This document shows, one piece after another, positions 31,880-44,816 of a stretch of 64,000 nucleotides of DNA. Under the pieces are notes generated by a model. It worked only from the letters and a program-made list of their open reading frames with translations. It ran no database searches and had not been told where the DNA came from. Every line of letters begins with the position of its first letter. Positions within the stretch are counted from its first letter, which is position 1. The translations under genes were made by a program, and so were the position numbers. Source of the DNA: Conus ventricosus (lineage: Eukaryota; Mollusca; Gastropoda; Neogastropoda; Conidae); assembly GCA_018398815.1 (NCBI GenBank), contig CM031601.1, forward strand, positions 14,006,059 to 14,070,058, written 5' to 3'.

Positions 31880-33315
31880 AACGACACAATTTAATTGGCC
31901 AGTGCCACATTTGCGTTGCAGAAGAACTTGATGCGATACAAATGTTTTGTAAGAAATGGAAACATGACGGAAATCCAGACAAAACTAAAGTAGGAGGAAA
32001 AATTCCTGTGATATTTACTTTTGGTAACCAGCCACCACAGATTATTAATTCATTTAAGGATTTAAGCATTGCATTTAGTCGAACAGTTACATTTTTCAAA
32101 GCGAGACAATGTGTTTACGAACAATAATTCAATATTCTCTTTGTTACAAACAGACTGTTTGTGTGTGTTTAGAGCTTTTCTATTTAATGGTGATACCAGA
32201 ATTATTGCATGGTTCGGGAAATTTGGGGGTTTGAGAATATTGAATACTTTGAAAAAGCTACAAGGTCTGAGAATATTGAATACTTTGCAAAAGATACAAG
32301 TGAGATTTCCTAAATATTGCTTTAGATCAAATAAAAACATAACTTATGTGACAAACGGCGAAACAGGAATCAGTCACATTTCAGTCATTCAATACGGATT
32401 TAGCAACACCTGCATCTGAAAAAAAGAAAAAAAAAAACTGTAGTAAGATATAGGCCTATATTATTATTTATGAAGTATGTAAGAAACGTGCTTTAATTTC
32501 ACCATGGCTGAATCAGATTAAAAGCAGTTTAGTTAAAATTGGATTTGACTGTATCTGGGAATCTCATTCCTTCACATATAAAAGTGGATCATGTCGACAC
32601 ATAAAGCAGCAGTAATTGCAAAATATTTATGTTCGTCATTGATGTAGCGCACAGGAGAACAGCAATAAATGTCTGCTGAATAGAATTTTCAGCACTGAAT
32701 TTAGAAGACAAAGATGTATCGTTACCTTACCAGAACCGTTATATCTTAAATTAAGATCAAATGTAGCAAATTCAAGTTACCAATCGGAGTCCGAAGGCGT
32801 TACAATATTCCAGCAAAGCTGCGTATTTGCCGTAATTGTGAAATTGATGTAAATGGAGACGAGTTTCATTATATGATAGAACGTTCAAGATTCAGTGATC
32901 TTTGAAAAAGGTTTATTCCAAGAAAGTATTAAAAACCGAAGTCTGATTTAAATTTTTGCAACTTATTCAAAGCAGGGCGGGGTACATATTTCAAATGAAG
33001 CCAATTTGTAAAGAGTGCAAGGCTAATGTAATGGTTGTACAAAGTGTAAGGCTAATGTAATGGTTGTAAAGAGTGCAAGGCTAATGTAATGGTTGTACAA
33101 AGTGTAAGGATAATGTAATGGTTTGTTCCTGTCATTACGCCATCACCGTGTGCTTGACTTGATGCATTTACATCTGTCGTTAACGGATTCTATTGTTTGT
33201 CAAACTGCTTGTCCTGTTGTACATTTGAATTTTTGTTTTGCAAAGCAAAGGTTGTTGCCGTCATTCATCTTCCATGCCCTCAAAGGCGCCAAAGGATAAC
33301 ATTATCCCGATTCTC
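31880..33315 (+). mobile_element. LINE family B fragment
   Basis: RT palm/thumb fragment near 31942-32100 (MFCKKWKHDGNPDKTKV, PPQIINSFKDLSIAFSRTV), decayed middle, then at about 32800-32900 RICRNCEIDVNGDEFHYM: the C-x2-C-x9-H part of the C-terminal Cys/His motif, with the last Cys mutated to Arg. The 3' UTR ends CCAAAGGATAACATTATC...TCGTGTG and passes straight into (GT)n. Dead copy with many stops. Confidence 0.65.
33007..33122. repeat. 29-bp repeat in A-B-A-B order
   Basis: Two alternating variants, GTAAAGAGTGCAAGGCTAAT and GTACAAAGTGTAAGGCTAAT, each ending GTAATGGTT. This gives a 58-bp dimer present twice, inside the 3' part of the LINE fragment. Confidence 0.85.
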
Positions 33316-33317
33316 GT

Positions 33318-33392
33318 GTGTGTGTGTGTGCGTGTGTGTGCGTGTGTGCGTGTGTGTGTGTGTGTGTGTGCGTGTGTGCGTGTGTGCGTGTT

Positions 33393-33476
<84 letters not shown>

Positions 33477-33492
33477 CGTGCGTGCGCGTGAG
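33318..33492. repeat. (GT)n microsatellite with GCGT variants
   Basis: Starts immediately after the LINE B 3' end. Followed by a C-run (33534-33544). Confidence 0.97.
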
Positions 33493-33866
33493 AGCGGTTT
33501 TATTTCAGTCTGTGTTTCCGTTTGTCTGTTTGTCCCCCCCCCCCCTCTCTATCTATCTACATTCCTATCTAACCGTCTCTCAACTTATCCGTCTGTAAGA
33601 CCCGTCTATGCTATTTTTATCAGATCCCAGCAATCTTTGGCTCATGGAGTAAGGGACGGGCAGGAAGGAAGGAAGGAAGGGAGGCAGAGAGACATGGACA
33701 GGAGTAGGACTATTGACGTACTAATGGTTACAACACATCCCTTTTCATTCCACCACCTTGGACACCGGTTGCTCTGAACCACGAAGGTTACTATATTTTG
33801 GACGGTCAGTTGTACTGGTTACTAGCTCTCTGTCTCTGTCTGCCTTTCTGTCTGTCGCTCTCTCTC

Positions 33867-34011
<145 letters not shown>

Positions 34012-34019
34012 GTGTACGT

Positions 34020-35080
34020 GCAGAACAGGAAATATTTATAAATGTAAGAAGTATTTATATGACCAAGCGCAATGTGCAATGTTTTCTTTACTAAAGATAG
34101 CAAGGTTTCAAAATTTGCCTATAAACATTGTACTGGACTTATACCAATCAATCGTTCTGCTTGTACTTTTAAATGGCTGTGAAATTTGGGGATATAGTGA
34201 TTTAAAGCTAATGGAAAGTTTTCAGCTTAAATTTTTAAGCATCTTTGTCATTTAAATCGTTCTACTAAAACAGAACTAATATGTGGAGAACCAGGAATGT
34301 ATCCTTTTTCAGTTCAAGTACATGCACGAATGATAAAATTCTGGTCATCCTTACTTTCACCACAAACAAACAAATATTCATCTAGATTGTATCAAGTATT
34401 ATATGATTTATACAGAAATCAGGGTTTTACATCTAGGTGGTTGATGTGTATACAGACTATTGTTATCGAAGCAGGATTCGACTTTGTGTGGGAGACACAA
34501 AAGTTTTCGTCCGTTCAGTGTCTGTAGAAATGTTCGTAATTCATTAGAAGATGTTTACATACGTGCATGGAACGATACTTTAGAATCTAGTAATAAGTGT
34601 TTATTTTATAGGAATTTTAAAACAGTTTTGCCGTGAAAAATATATTGAAATGTTGCCTGATGTTTATATATACCCTAATTCGGTTCCGCTGTGGTAATCA
34701 TAAACTCATGATCGAAATTGGCAGACGATTTGGAATACCTCATGATGAACGATTTTGTCGGGACTGCGACCAGAATGACCTTAGCGACGAATTTAATTTT
34801 GTAATGAAATGCACCAAATATGATGATATTAGAAGTTTATACCAAAACAATTTACATGTATAAAGTCCGTATTTAACTATTGTCGTTTGCTCTGTGGTAA
34901 TAAAAAAGTGTTGCTAAACTTAGCGAAGTTTTTAAAACTTAGTAAAGTTGTGTAACATTATATTCGGTGTGTTAATTATCGGGAAAATGTTTGGATGTTT
35001 GATGCGTTTCATTTACATTTGTTTATTTTGTTTCAAGTCCTCCATGCCCCAAAAGGGGTCACAGGATTAAATCTTTGAAT
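34020..35080 (+). mobile_element. LINE family B C-terminal fragment
   Basis: Reads KYLYDQAQCAMFSLLKIARF, LVLLNGCEIWGYSDLKLMES, LICGEPGMYPFSVQVHARMI, KFWSSLLSPQTNKYSSRLYQ, then LIRFRCGNHKLMIEIGRRFG and ERFCRDCDQNDLSDEFNFVM, KCTKYDDIR. The last part is the C-x2-C...x...C Cys/His-type motif of this LINE group, with the His replaced by Asn. Frameshifts near 34255 and 34525-34630. The 3' UTR ends CCATGCCCCAAAAGGGGTCA, CAGGATTAAATC...TCGTGTG and again enters (GT)n. Confidence 0.75.
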
Positions 35081-35215
35081 CGTGTGCGTGTGTGTGTGCG
35101 TGTGTGTGCACGCGCGCGCACGCGCGCGCACGCGAGTGTGTGCTTACATTGCACGCGCGCGCGCGCGCGCGCGTGCGTGCGTGCGTGTGTGTGCGTGTGT
35201 GTGCGTGTGGTTGTG
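35081..35215. repeat. Alternating (GT)/(GC) tract, Z-DNA- and cruciform-prone
   Basis: TGTGTG then GCACGCGCGCGCACGCGCG (about 35106-35135), a spacer, and GCACGCGCGCGCGCGCGCGC (about 35152-35172) then GTGCGTGC. The two GC-alternating blocks are near-complementary to each other. Confidence 0.9.
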
Positions 35216-35884
35216 TCCGTTTCTTGATTACGTTAATTCCGAGTTTGCCCAAAAGGGTTTTTTTGGGTTTTTTTGTTGTTGTTGTAACTTCTTAAAAGTA
35301 AATAAATAAATAAATGAAGATGTAGAAAGAGATGAATCAAAAAATGAAAGGAAAGAAGCGGTAGAGTAACCAAAGGAATATAGTGTGATGATGGTGAAAA
35401 GAATAGGGGAAAAAAAAAGAATCCCCCGACTCCTCGACACAAACACGATGGAAATAGATAGAAAAGGTGAAGAGGAAGAACAGAAAATAAACATTTTATC
35501 CGAAGGACGCCCCTCATCCCACAAGACCCTCGCTTATACGCATGGGACGACAAAAAAAAAAAAAAAATCAACTACTTTCTACGACGAGCGAGTAGGCCAC
35601 AGAGGCAGAGGGGCTTTGTGGACATCAGTGGGAAGGTGGAGTGGGGAAACACGGGCAGACACAAAGACACTGACAGAGAAGAGGACATTTCTGGTACCGT
35701 TTCGAGAAAACGGGAGTTACAAATTATACCAAAACACCGACCCCCACCCCCCGCACGAATCCCGTGGCAGAGGGCAGGGAGGGGGGGTGAAAAGAAAGAA
35801 AACTTGAAGAGAACAATATACCGAGTAGATACTCCCATCTTTTAATCATGTTTCCTTTTTAGTGTGTGTGTGTTGTTGCTGCAG
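35216..35884. other. Unassigned A/G-rich sequence
   Basis: Homopurine and A runs; a long frame across 35385-35807 looks non-coding (low complexity). The pyrimidine tract and AG before 35885 are the acceptor of the next exon. Confidence 0.4.
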
Positions 35885-35975
35885 GGATGGAGGGCCGGCA
35901 GATGGCGTTGCTGTGTGTGATGGTCGTGTGTTTTTTCATCATGCTCAGCCCAGTCTGCATTTGGTGCTGGTACAG
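35885..35975 (+). CDS. Transmembrane exon of a single-pass receptor-like protein
   Basis: TGTTGTTGCTGCAG, exon, CAG then GTAAAG: strong splice sites on both sides. The exon is 91 bp, entered in phase 1 and left in phase 2. It encodes MEGRQMALLCVMVVCFFIML and SPVCIWCWY, a 24-residue hydrophobic helix. The split Arg codon (AG|G) is completed exactly by the exon at 45142, which starts with KKRKSQK, the basic stop-transfer sequence expected on the cytosolic side. Upstream extracellular exons (phase 1, as in modular ectodomains) are not recognised in the window. Function unknown; a scavenger/MEGF-type receptor is one possibility. Confidence 0.65.
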
Positions 35976-36149
35976 GTAAAGAAATATGGCGGTTACACAA
36001 AAGCAGACCATGTACATTTTGAACATTTTGGAAACATTTCAGTGCTCGTGTGCACAGTGATGTTACAAAGATGGTGTGTGCGTGCGTGCGTGTGTGTGGT
36101 GTATATGCACGCGAGTGCGCGTGTTCGTGTATGTGTGTACGCGTTCATC

Positions 36150-39100
36150 TGACAGCATTGTATGATCAGCCTACTCCATCTGACAGCATTGTATGATCAG
36201 CCTGCTTCATCTGACAGCATTGTATGATCAGCCTGCTTCATCCGAAAGCACTGTATGCCGACACAGCCTGCTTCATCCGAAAGCACTGTATGATGACACA
36301 GCCTGCTTCATCTGACAGCATTGTATGATCAGCCTGCTTCATCCGAAAGCACTGTATGCCGACACAGCCTGCTTCACCCGAAAGCATTGTATGATGACAC
36401 AGCCTGCTTCATCTGACAGCATTGTATGATCAGCCTGCTTCATCCGAAAGCACTGTATGCCGACACAGCCTGCTTCATCTGACAGCATTGTATGCTTACA
36501 CAGCCTGCTTCATCCGACAGCATTGTATGATGACACAGCCTGCTTCATCCGACAGCATTGTATTATGACTACCTGCTTCATCTGACAGCATTGTATGATG
36601 ACAGCCTGCTTCATCTGACAGCATTGTATTATGACTACCTGCTTCATCTGACAGCATTGTATGATGACACAGCCTGCTTCATCTGACAGCATTGTATGAT
36701 GACACAGCCTGCTTCATCTGACAGCATTGTATGATGACAGCCTGCTTCATCCGACAGCATTGTATGATGACAGCCTGCTTCATCTGCCAGCATTGTATGA
36801 TGACAGCCTGCTTCATCCGACAGCATTGTATGATGACAGCCTGCTTCATCCGACAGCATTGTATGATGACACAGCCTGCTTCATCCGACAGCATTGTATG
36901 ATGACAACAACCTGCTTCATCCGACAGCATTGTATGATGACACCCTACTTCATCCGACAGCATTGTATGATGACAGCCTACTTCATCCGACAGCATTGTA
37001 TGCTGACACAGCCTGCTTCATCCGACAGCATTGTATGATGACACAGCCTGCTTCATCCGACAGCATTGTATGATGACACAGCCTGCGTCATCCGACAGCA
37101 TTGTATGATGACAGCCTGCGTCATCTGACAGCATTGTATGATCAGCCTGCTTCATCTGACAGCATTGTTTGATCAGCCTGCTTCATCTGACAGCATTGTT
37201 TGATCAGCCTGCTTCATCTGACAGCATTGTTTGATCAGCCTGCTTCATGTCACAGCATCGTTTGATCAGCCTGCTTCATCTGACAGCATTGTACGACGAC
37301 ACTGCCTGCTTCATCTAACAGCATTGTATGATGACAGCCTGCTTCATCTGATAGCATTGTATGATGACACAGCCTGCTTCATACGACAGCATTGTATGAT
37401 GACACTGCCTGCATCATCTAACAGCATTGTATGATGACAGCCTGCTTCATCTGACAGCATTGTATGATGACACAGCCTGCTTTATCTAACAGCATTGTAT
37501 GATGACACAGCCTGCTTCATATGACAGCATTGTATGATGACACAGCCTGCTTCATCTGATAGCATTGTATGATGACACAGCCTGCTTCATCTGTCAGCAT
37601 TGTATGATGACACAGCCTGCTTTATCTGATAGCATTGTATGATGACACAGCCTGCTTCATCTGACAGCATTGTATGATGACAGACTGCTTCATCTGACAG
37701 CATTGTATGATAACAGCCTGCTTCATATGACAGCATTATATGATGACAGCCTGCTTCATATGACAGCATTGTATGATGACAGCCTGCTTCATATGACAGC
37801 ATTATATGATGACAGCCTGCTTCATATGACAGCATTGTATGATGACAGCCTGCTTCATCTGACAGCATTGTATGATGACACAGCCTGCTTTAGCTGATAG
37901 CATTGTATGGTGACACAGCATGCTTCATCTGACAGCATTGTACGATGATAGCCTGCTTCATCTGACAGCATTGTATGATGACACTGCCTGCTTCATATAA
38001 CAGCATTGTATGATGACACAGCCTGCTTCATCTGACAGCATTGTATGATGACAGCCTGCTTCATCTGACAGCATTGTATGATGACAGCCTGCTTCATCTG
38101 ATAGCATTGTATGATGACACTGCCTGCTTCATCTAACAGCATTGTATGATGACAGCCTGCTTCATCTGACAGCATTGTATGATGAAGCAGCCTGCTTCAT
38201 ATGACAGCATTGTATTGATGACACAGCCTGTTTGTCTTACAGCATTCTATGATGACACAGCCCGGTTCATCTGACAGCATTGTATGATGACACAGCCTGC
38301 TCCATCTGACAGCATTGTATGATGACAGCCTGCTTCATCTGACAGCATTGTATGATGACAGCCTGCTTCTTCTGACAGCATTGTATGATGACAGCCTGCT
38401 TCATATGACAGCATTATATGATGACACAGCCTGTTTGTCTTACAGCATTCTATGATGACACAGCCCGGTTCATCTGACAGCATTGTATGATGACAACAGC
38501 CTACGTCATCTGCACTGTATGACGACACAGCCTGGTTCATCTGACAGCATTGTATGATGACACAGCCTGTTTCATCTGCACTGTATGATGACACAGCCTG
38601 CGTCATCTGACAGCATTGTATGATCACACAGCCGTCATCTGCACTGTATGATGACACAGCCTGCTTTATCTGACAGCATTATATGAAGACACAGCCTGCT
38701 TCATCTGAGAGCATTGTATGATGACACAGCCTGCTTCATCTGACAGCATTGTATGATCCCAGCATGCTTCACCTGCACTGTATGATGACACAGCCTGCTT
38801 CATCTGAGTAGCACTATATGATGACACAGCCTGCTTCATCTCCCAGCATGGTATGATGACACAGCCTGCTTCATCAGCTCTGTATTATGACACAACCTGT
38901 TTCGTATGACAGCATTGTATGATGACATAGCCTGCTTTATCTGACAGCAATATATGATGACACAGCCTGTTTCATCTGACAGCATTGTATGATGACACAG
39001 CCTGCTTCATCTGACAGGATTGTAGTGACCACATCCTGCTTCATCTGACAGCATTGTATGATCACAGCCTGCTCATCTGACAGCATGGTATGATGACACA

Positions 39101-39725
39101 GCCTGTTTTATCTGACAGCATTGTATGCCGACACAGCCTGCTTCACCTGACAGCATTGTATGATGACACAGCCTGCTTCATCTGACTGCATTATTGATGA
39201 TACAGCCTGCTTCATATGACAGCATTGTATGATGACACAGCCTGCTTCATCTAACAGCATTGTATGACACAGCCTGCTTCATTAGACAGCATTGTATGAT
39301 GACACAGCCTGCTTCATCTGCATTGTATGATGACAGCCTGCTTCATCTGCATTGTATGATGACACAGCCTGCTTCATCTGCATTGTGTGATGACAGCCTG
39401 CTTCATATGACAGCATTGTATGATGACACAGCGATGCTTCATCTGCATTGTATGATGACACAGCCTGCTTCATCTGCTTTGTATGATGACACAGCCTGCT
39501 TCATCTGCTTTGTATGACACTGCCTGCTTCATCTGACAGCATTGTATGATGACACAGCCTGCTTCATCTGATAGCATTGTATGATGACACAGCCTGCTTC
39601 ATATGACAGCATTGTATGATGACACAGCCTGCTTCATCTGCCAGCATTGTATGACACAGCCTGCTTCATATGACAGCATTGTATGATGACAGCCTGCAAC
39701 ATATGACAGTATTGTATGATGACAC
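36150..39725. repeat. 33-35-bp minisatellite, left block (about 100 units)
   Basis: Unit CCTGCTTCATCTGACAGCAT plus TGTATGATGACA(CA)G, mostly 33 or 35 bp, with CCGAC, ATGAC and CAGCATTGTTTGATCA subfamilies. It lies inside the 9.2-kb intron of the receptor-like gene. Peptides such as MLSDEAGCHHT on the minus strand are artefacts. Confidence 0.97.
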
Positions 39726-40731
39726 TGTCACTTTTGCACACACGCATTCATGACAGCGTTTACTCCATACGCACACGCAATCTTTCCAATCAACCAAAAG
39801 GCGCACTACCGGATGTTTTTTCTTCTCCCCCTCTCCTTCGGGGAAAACAGTTTACTAAATCACATCAAACAATTTATACAGAGATTCTATACATGTATCT
39901 CTCTTTTTCAGACCGAGAGATAAACTAATTTTCCCATTTACATCAATACAAGTTTCTGTAAAGTCATGGCTTTCACATCACATTATCCCAAGATCCAGAC
40001 CAGGAGAATAAATAATTCCTGCAATCATTGATGCCATACCTGCATCAGATATAAGACTCGCCCCATACTGTCATGATTCCCTGTCTCTCACAGAAATCGT
40101 GTCGCCCCCTTGAATTCTCCCGTCACCGGAGATATGAGTTCCGACTCCTCTCCCTGGAGTCTTTATTTGCTGGGGCTGAACTACCGGCGTGTTCCCCACA
40201 CCATGGCCATCTTTTACCACCTCACGGGTGAAGAGTGAAAGGTGAAAGGTGAAGGGCTGAAACACGAATAAGGTTCGTGTAAGTAACTTGCTTCCCAATT
40301 TAACATGAATTATTTCTTTCTCTTTTCTTTAGGTTTTCCCCTGTAGCTTTCCCCAACTATCTATGGCTCACCTGGTAATGACTGGTCAGCAGTGATGACC
40401 AGCGTCCTGACAGGTTCGAGTCTCTAGGCCATCTGCTGGGCTAAAACCGATTCTTTCCTCCCTCCTCCTAGCGAGTGCTTACTCAGTGTTCAAAACACAT
40501 GACCAGCACCCTACCAGCCCTTATTAAACTCTCTCAGTGGTCACTTTCACCCAATGATCACGTTTGTTTCTGTTAATGAGTGAACTCACAATTATTTGGG
40601 GACGCCCGCTACACTAGTCAAGCCACATAAATATTCTTCCTTTTTAGTTGTGGCATGGGGAAATGATTCATATCACTAAACTACATGTGATGGAGCGTTA
40701 CATGCCTTGATGTGAGGCTACGTCACATGCC
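39726..40731. mobile_element. ~1-kb insertion splitting the 35-bp array
   Basis: The array stops at GATGACAC (39725) and resumes at ACACAGCCTG (40732), so the unit GATGACACAGCC is broken with only ACAC duplicated. This is the signature of an insertion with a 4-bp duplication. No terminal inverted repeats are seen. It contains a tRNA-like promoter at 40364-40424. No protein recognised. Confidence 0.55.
40364..40424 (+). promoter_or_regulatory. tRNA-like A/B boxes (SINE head)
   Basis: ATGGCTCACCTGG resembles an A box and AGGTTCGAGTCT a B box (one mismatch to GGTTCGANTCC), about 47 bp apart. Likely a SINE relic within the insertion. Confidence 0.5.
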
Positions 40732-42648
40732 ACACAGCCTGCTTCATCTAACAGCATTGTATGATGACAGCCTGCTTCATCTGACAGCATTGTATGATGG
40801 CACAGCCCGTTTCATCTGACAGCATTGTATGATGACACAGCCTGCTTCATCTGACAGCATTGTATGATGACAGCCTGCTTCATCTGACAGCATTGTATGA
40901 TGACAGCCTGCTTCATCTGACATCATTGTATGATGACAGCCTGCTTCATCTGACAGCATTCTATGATGACAGCCTGCTTCATCTGACAGCATTGTATGAT
41001 GACAGCCTGCTTCATCTGACAGCATTGTATGATGACAGCCTGCTTCATCTGACAGCATTGTATGATAACAGCCTGCGTCATATGACAGCACTTTATGAGA
41101 ACAGCCTGCTTCATATGACAGCATTGTATGATAACAGCCTGCTTCATATGACAGCATTGTATGATAACAGCCTGCTTCATATGACAGCATTGTATGATGA
41201 CAGCCTGCTTCATCTGACAGCATTGTATGATGACAACAGCCTGCTTCATATGACAGCATTGTATAATGACAGCCTGCTTCATATGACAGCATTGTATGAT
41301 AACAGCCTGCTTCATATGACAGCATTGTATGATGACAACAGCCTGCTTCATATGACAGCATTGTATGATGTCAACCTGCTTCATATGACAGCATTGTATG
41401 ATGACAACAGCCTGCTTCATATGACAGCATTGTATGATAACAGCCTGCTTCATATGACAGCATTGTATGATAACAGCCTGCTTCATATGACAGCATTGTA
41501 TGATGACAGCCTGCTTCATCTGACAGCATTGTATGATGACAACAGCCTGCTTCATATGACAGCATTGTATGATGACAGCCTGCTTCATATGACAGCATTG
41601 TATGATAACAGCCTGCTTCATATGACAGCATTGTATGATGACAGCCTGCTTCATATGACAGCATTGTATGATGACAGCCTGCTTCATATGACAGCATTGT
41701 ATGATGACAGCCTGCTTCATATGACAGCATTGTATGATGACAGCCTGCTTCATCAGCATTGTATGATGACAGCCTGCTTCATCCGACAGCATTGTATGAT
41801 GACACTGCCTGCTTCATATGACAGCATTGTATGACATCAGCCTGCTTCATATGACAGCATTGTATGATGACAACAGCCTGCTTCATATGACAGCATTGTA
41901 TGATGACACAGACAGCCTGCTTTATCTGACACCATTGTATGATGACAGCCTGCTTCATCTGCATTGTATGATGACACAGCCTGCTTCATATGACAGCAAT
42001 GTATGATGACAGCCTGCTTCATCAGCATTGTATGATGACACAGCCTGCTTCATATGACAGCATTGTATGATGACGCAGCCTGCTTCATCTGCATTGTATG
42101 ACACAGCCTGCTTCATCTGACAGCATTGTATGATGACAGCATGCTTCATATGACAGCATTGTATGATGACAGCCTGCTTCATCTGACAGCATTGTATGAT
42201 GACACAGCCTGCTTCATCTGCACTGTATGATGACACAGCCTGCTTCATATGACAGCATTGTATGACAGCCTGCTTCATATGACAGCATTCTATGATGACA
42301 CAGCCTGCTTCATCTGACAGCATTGTATGATGACACAGCCTTCTTCATCTGACAGCATTGTATGATGACACAGACAGCCTGCTTTATCCGACACCATTGA
42401 TAATGACACAGCCTGCTTCATCTGACAGCATTGTATGATGACACAGCCTGCTTCATCTGACAGCATTGTATGATGACACAGACAGCCTGCTTTATCTGAC
42501 ACCATTGATAATGATACAGCCTGCTTCATCTGACAGCATTGTATGATGACAGACAGCCTGCTTCATCTGACACCATTGATAATGACACAGCCTGCTTCAT
42601 CTGATAGCATTGTATGATCACCGCCTGCTTCATCTGCACTGTATGATT
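40732..42648. repeat. 33-35-bp minisatellite, right block
   Basis: Same unit family as 36150-39725. The interior is dominated by the ATGACAGCATTGTATGAT variant, the right end by ACAGACAGCCTGCTTTATC and TGACACCATTGATAATGACA variants. 42649-43000 has no supported feature. Confidence 0.97.
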
Positions 42649-43000
42649 CCTCTTTTCCCCTCATTTCCGGAGGAAGGATTACAGGTCGAGAAATCGCTAT
42701 ACGCAAACAAATGCGCGAGCATGTGATATCAATATTTGTTTACACAACTCTGAGGTTAACCAGAAATCTCAGAAGGGCTGAAAGCCTACGCCAGTTCCGT
42801 GATTCAGCAAAATTCTTGCATAAAAACTCACAGCATCTACAATGCACAAAATTCGCTAATCAACTGTCTCACTAATGATTATCAAAATTTATGCTCATAA
42901 GCATAACCATACGACATATACACATCAAAATTGTGCAGTAACATAAACCTACCCTGAATCAAACAATTAATGTAATATTCAATACCCTCAACATGCACAC

Positions 43001-43162
43001 CTCCCTTCCCCCACCCCCACATTTTTATACAGACGAACAGGAACACAACACAGACAAGGAGCAGGGCGATGGAGAGTGCTGATGGGGGAACGCGAGCGCC
43101 TCCCAAGAATTTAGTGGGCTCCGCACACGCCTGGATGCACGCCGCGCGCTCACAACCAAAAC
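43001..43162 (-). CDS. Candidate membrane-spanning exon, antisense to the intron
   Basis: Minus strand: TTTGTTTTGTCAG, then FGCERAACIQACAEPTKFLG, GARVPPSALSIALLLVCVVF, LFVCIKMWGWGKG, then GTGTGC as a weak donor. Phase 1 in and out. A Cys-rich extracellular stub followed by a hydrophobic segment (ALSIALLLVCVVFLFVCI) would fit a type I membrane protein. No partner exon found; could be chance. Confidence 0.3.
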
Positions 43163-43745
43163 CTGACAAAACAAACACGTAGCTGGGATCTACGGCCCCG
43201 TAGCAAGCGCAAATATACTATTGAAAAAAAAAAAAAAAAAAAACCAACAACAACAACAACACCACCACCACCACGGGAGAAGATTTCGGCTCACCTACAG
43301 ACTTCACACACATATCATCGAACTGCGGAGCATTCACGTAACCGGGCCAACTGTGCGCTCACGTCTCTCGGTCAAAAACGAAAAGGAAAAAAAAAAACCC
43401 CACCTTTACGTTGACTATGGCTTGATACCAAGCCGGACTATGATGGAACCAAGACCACTTTGGTCCCCAGAACTCTCAAAACAAGCGGACTTTGAATTCA
43501 CAATAACTGGGGTTTTGTAAGAATAACGCGCATCTTATGATATGAAACTGTACACGCCCAATCATCTGCTATGGGCTATGACCAGAACCTCAAATTTCCA
43601 GACCTCCGACGAAAAATACACATTCTAAACCAACAGCAAACCATACGGAACAATACTGTACCAGTAGTTTGTGAGCGGGATGGAGAGGGTAGGGTGGGAC
43701 ACCCAGTGTCTCCTGTCTCGACCCAGGCGAAGGGCAGGCAGGCCG
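43163..43745. other. Unassigned, with poly-A and (CAA)/(CAC) runs
   Basis: A homopolymer at 43224-43242 followed by CAA and CAC triplets. No gene supported. Confidence 0.4.
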
Positions 43746-43967
43746 GGTGTCGTATATAATACTGTCGCTCATAAAATCGTGTCGCAGCGACAGTATTTCC
43801 CGGAAATACTGCATTTTATGGACAGCTACAATATTCTATGGGACATTTTTCGTTTAAAGTTGTCGCGCGACATTTTTTTCCAGCAATTATTGTCGCTGCA
43901 ACAATATTTCACGTGAAATGCTATCGCTGCGATACAATTCCACGGCGACAGTATTATATACGACACC
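43746..43967. mobile_element. 222-bp MITE / foldback element built of nested palindromes
   Basis: Perfect 23-bp terminal inverted repeats: 43746-43768 (begins GGTGTCGTATATAATACTGT) and its reverse complement 43945-43967. Inside, palindromes alternate between a GTCGCwGCGAC type (43780-43792, 43862-43871, 43922-43934) and a TATTTCnCGnGAAATA type (43791-43811, 43906-43919). There is no coding capacity. Short GCC/GGC flanks may be a 3-bp target duplication. Confidence 0.8.
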
Positions 43968-44764
43968 GGCACCAAAACGCACGTCACAACGAAGTGACCA
44001 GGAACTCTTCAGGATCCCCACCGAAGGGTTCGCCAAACCAGGAATGGTTTCAAGAAACTTGTCTAGACTGAGGATCGTGGTCCTCCGAAATCCTTTCCCC
44101 CTCAGTCTCTCCGACTCCCCAAACCAAACCGAAAACCTACAGCTGAGCAGTTCACACACGCAGTCAGTCATGCAGGGGAGTTGGGAACCCGCACGGACTG
44201 CACGTGCAACTGAAAAAAAAAAAAAACAGACCCTACCAGTGTGGCTGGAAACTTGATTTCACTCTAAAAACAACAACAACAAACAACAAACAAACAAACA
44301 AAAAAACCGACCCAGTTACACACACACACAAAATGAAGAACGTGGAGGGGTGATGAGGGAGGACGGTCCACGGGCGGCTCACATATCCTAAGAATAGAAG
44401 AGTTTGGAAGAAAGGAACCTCCCCCCCCCCCCCCCCCCCACACACACACACAGAGAAATCGGGGTTTCAAAAAGCACGGTTTCGTACTCCTAAAAGATGG
44501 GGCACCCAAAAGGATAGAAGGAAAAAGTTAGTAAAATCAACGATAAACCACTATAAAAAAAAAGACCCTGATCCTTATGAATGAAAAGGAATATGAAGGA
44601 GTACGGAAAGTACAGAACGTATCCAAAAGTGACTAGGGAACTATAAAACCATTAACAGAAGCGAACTTTAGTTTCCCTACGTTGACCTATCAAGAAAGAG
44701 TTCAAAAGCTGAGCCGTCCGTGACATTCGCACCCACGCACGCACGCACGACGCACGCACACGCA

Positions 44765-44765
<1 letters not shown>
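43968..44765. other. Unassigned intron sequence
   Basis: Contains (CAAA)n at about 44265-44305 and a C-run (44421-44438). No gene recognised. Confidence 0.4.

Positions 44766-44816
<51 letters not shown>

Noticed and set aside
35385..35807. 140-codon Lys/Glu-rich frame
   Set aside because: Low-complexity A/G-rich DNA with no family resemblance, directly before the real acceptor at 35884.
40860..41834. 324-codon plus-strand and 289-codon minus-strand frames
   Set aside because: Artefacts of the ~33-bp array; both strands open over the same bases.
36150..42648. CRISPR-like or repeat-protein locus
   Set aside because: Spacer-free tandem units with gradual variants; a minisatellite.
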